Shown here piece by piece: positions 22,130 through 22,604 of a stretch of DNA of 22,604 bases. Below the pieces are notes generated by a model. It ran no database searches. It was not told the origin of the DNA and was given only the letters and a program-made list of their open reading frames with translations. The stretch spans positions 1 through 22,604 of the forward strand of contig USDI01000011.1 in the NCBI GenBank assembly GCA_900553305.1. Reading direction: 5' to 3'. Both the position numbers and the translations under genes were made by a program. The DNA is from an uncultured Lachnospiraceae bacterium (lineage in GTDB: Bacteria > Bacillota > Clostridia > Lachnospirales > Lachnospiraceae). Position 1 is the stretch's first letter, and every line of letters starts with the position of its first letter.

Positions 22130-22162
22130 AATTGTTTTCCTTATTCTTACCCCTTGCTTCTC

Positions 22163-22576
22163 TTATCTGTGATTCATCTTTTCACGGAGCAGGCATGTGA
22201 TCTTCTGTGCCAGGCGCAGATATTCTTCACTCTCCTGCTCCGTTAATTCATCAAAGATACTGTTTTCCATCTCCATAACCGGATAGATCTTTTCCTCAAC
22301 AAACCGCTTCCCCTCGGTGGTCAGAGAAATATGCAGATCTCTTCTGCTTCCCTTATGCAGCTGCAAAATTCCATTTCGCTGCAGACCTGAAATAGAAGAA
22401 TTAATTGTCTGACGGCTGTAGCAATACAGATCTGCAATATCCTTCTGCTGACATCCGTCTCCCAATTCCACAATGGCATATAAAATCATAAAAGCGCTGT
22501 CCGACAATCCGGACTGCATACTGATTTCATGATAAATCCGGTCCGTTTCCCGGTACTGCTTGTTTAACTCCTTCAT
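22163..22576 (-). CDS. MarR-type winged-helix transcriptional regulator
   Basis: A 137-residue regulator. The wHTH lies at about residues 38-105: GCQQKDIADLYCYSRQTINS (recognition helix), ISGLQRNGILQLHKGSRRDL (wing) and HISLTTEGKRF. Flanking helices would form the dimer interface. As the first gene before a MATE exporter it is probably its repressor or activator, the usual MarR arrangement. The ATG at 22576 lacks a convincing ribosome binding site, and the same frame stays open to the window edge through codons reading KSKNEIATI, which look like protein. The true start may therefore be a few residues upstream, just outside the window. The operator and promoter would also lie outside. Confidence 0.92.
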   Translation of the reverse strand: MKELNKQYRETDRIYHEISMQSGLSDSAFMILYAIVELGDGCQQKDIADLYCYSRQTINSSISGLQRNGILQLHKGSRRDLHISLTTEGKRFVEEKIYPVMEMENSIFDELTEQESEEYLRLAQKITCLLREKMNHR

Positions 22577-22604
22577 TATTGTTGCTATTTCATTCTTGCT
22601 CTTG

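Overview
The window looks like a chromosomal segment from a motile, Gram-positive anaerobe of the Lachnospiraceae (Roseburia/Agathobacter-like). The reasons are the gene order flgM-flgN-flgK-flgK-flgL-fliW-csrA followed by flaG-fliD-fliS, strong AGGAGG ribosome binding sites, Bacillus-type pyrimidine attenuation, and an anaerobe's flavodiiron protein. This placement is an inference from gene content. Almost everything is on the minus strand; upp is the only plus-strand gene.

Positions 1-3522 hold a late flagellar operon read right to left: flaG, fliD (filament cap), fliS (flagellin chaperone) and a FliT/FlgN-like chaperone cut by the window edge. It has its own sigma-28 promoter (TAAT-N15-ACCGATAT). 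A near-consensus CsrA site overlaps the flaG Shine-Dalgarno. Positions 3528-4857 contain an Rpn-family PD-(D/E)XK nuclease gene lying between the two flagellar operons, followed by a structured intergenic stretch and the csrA terminator. Positions 4896-11598 are the second flagellar operon: flgM, flgN, two different flgK genes, flgL, fliW and csrA. A full-consensus sigma-28 promoter drives it (TAAA-N15-ACCGATAA). The operon therefore carries the sigma-28 brake (FlgM), the hook-filament junction proteins and the FliW/CsrA translational switch.

Positions 11608-14717 are a pyrimidine salvage block. pyrR and uraA form a minus-strand operon with a promoter, a PyrR-binding RNA loop and an attenuator terminator. 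upp is divergent on the plus strand with a TGnTATAAT promoter. Positions 14746-17159 hold a metallo-beta-lactamase-fold hydrolase and a membrane chemoreceptor without HAMP. Positions 17307-18988 hold two small genes of unknown function downstream of an FprA-type flavodiiron protein. Positions 19093-22604 hold a C69 dipeptidase, a MATE exporter and the MarR-type regulator that probably controls it.

No tRNA, rRNA, CRISPR array or complete insertion sequence was seen, and no gene-free stretch exceeds 300 bases. The most interesting points are the Rpn gene with a candidate internal start for a short antitoxin-like product, the CsrA/sigma-28 wiring of the two flagellar operons, a consensus sigma-28 site antisense inside the hydrolase gene, and the paired hairpins between csrA and the Rpn gene.
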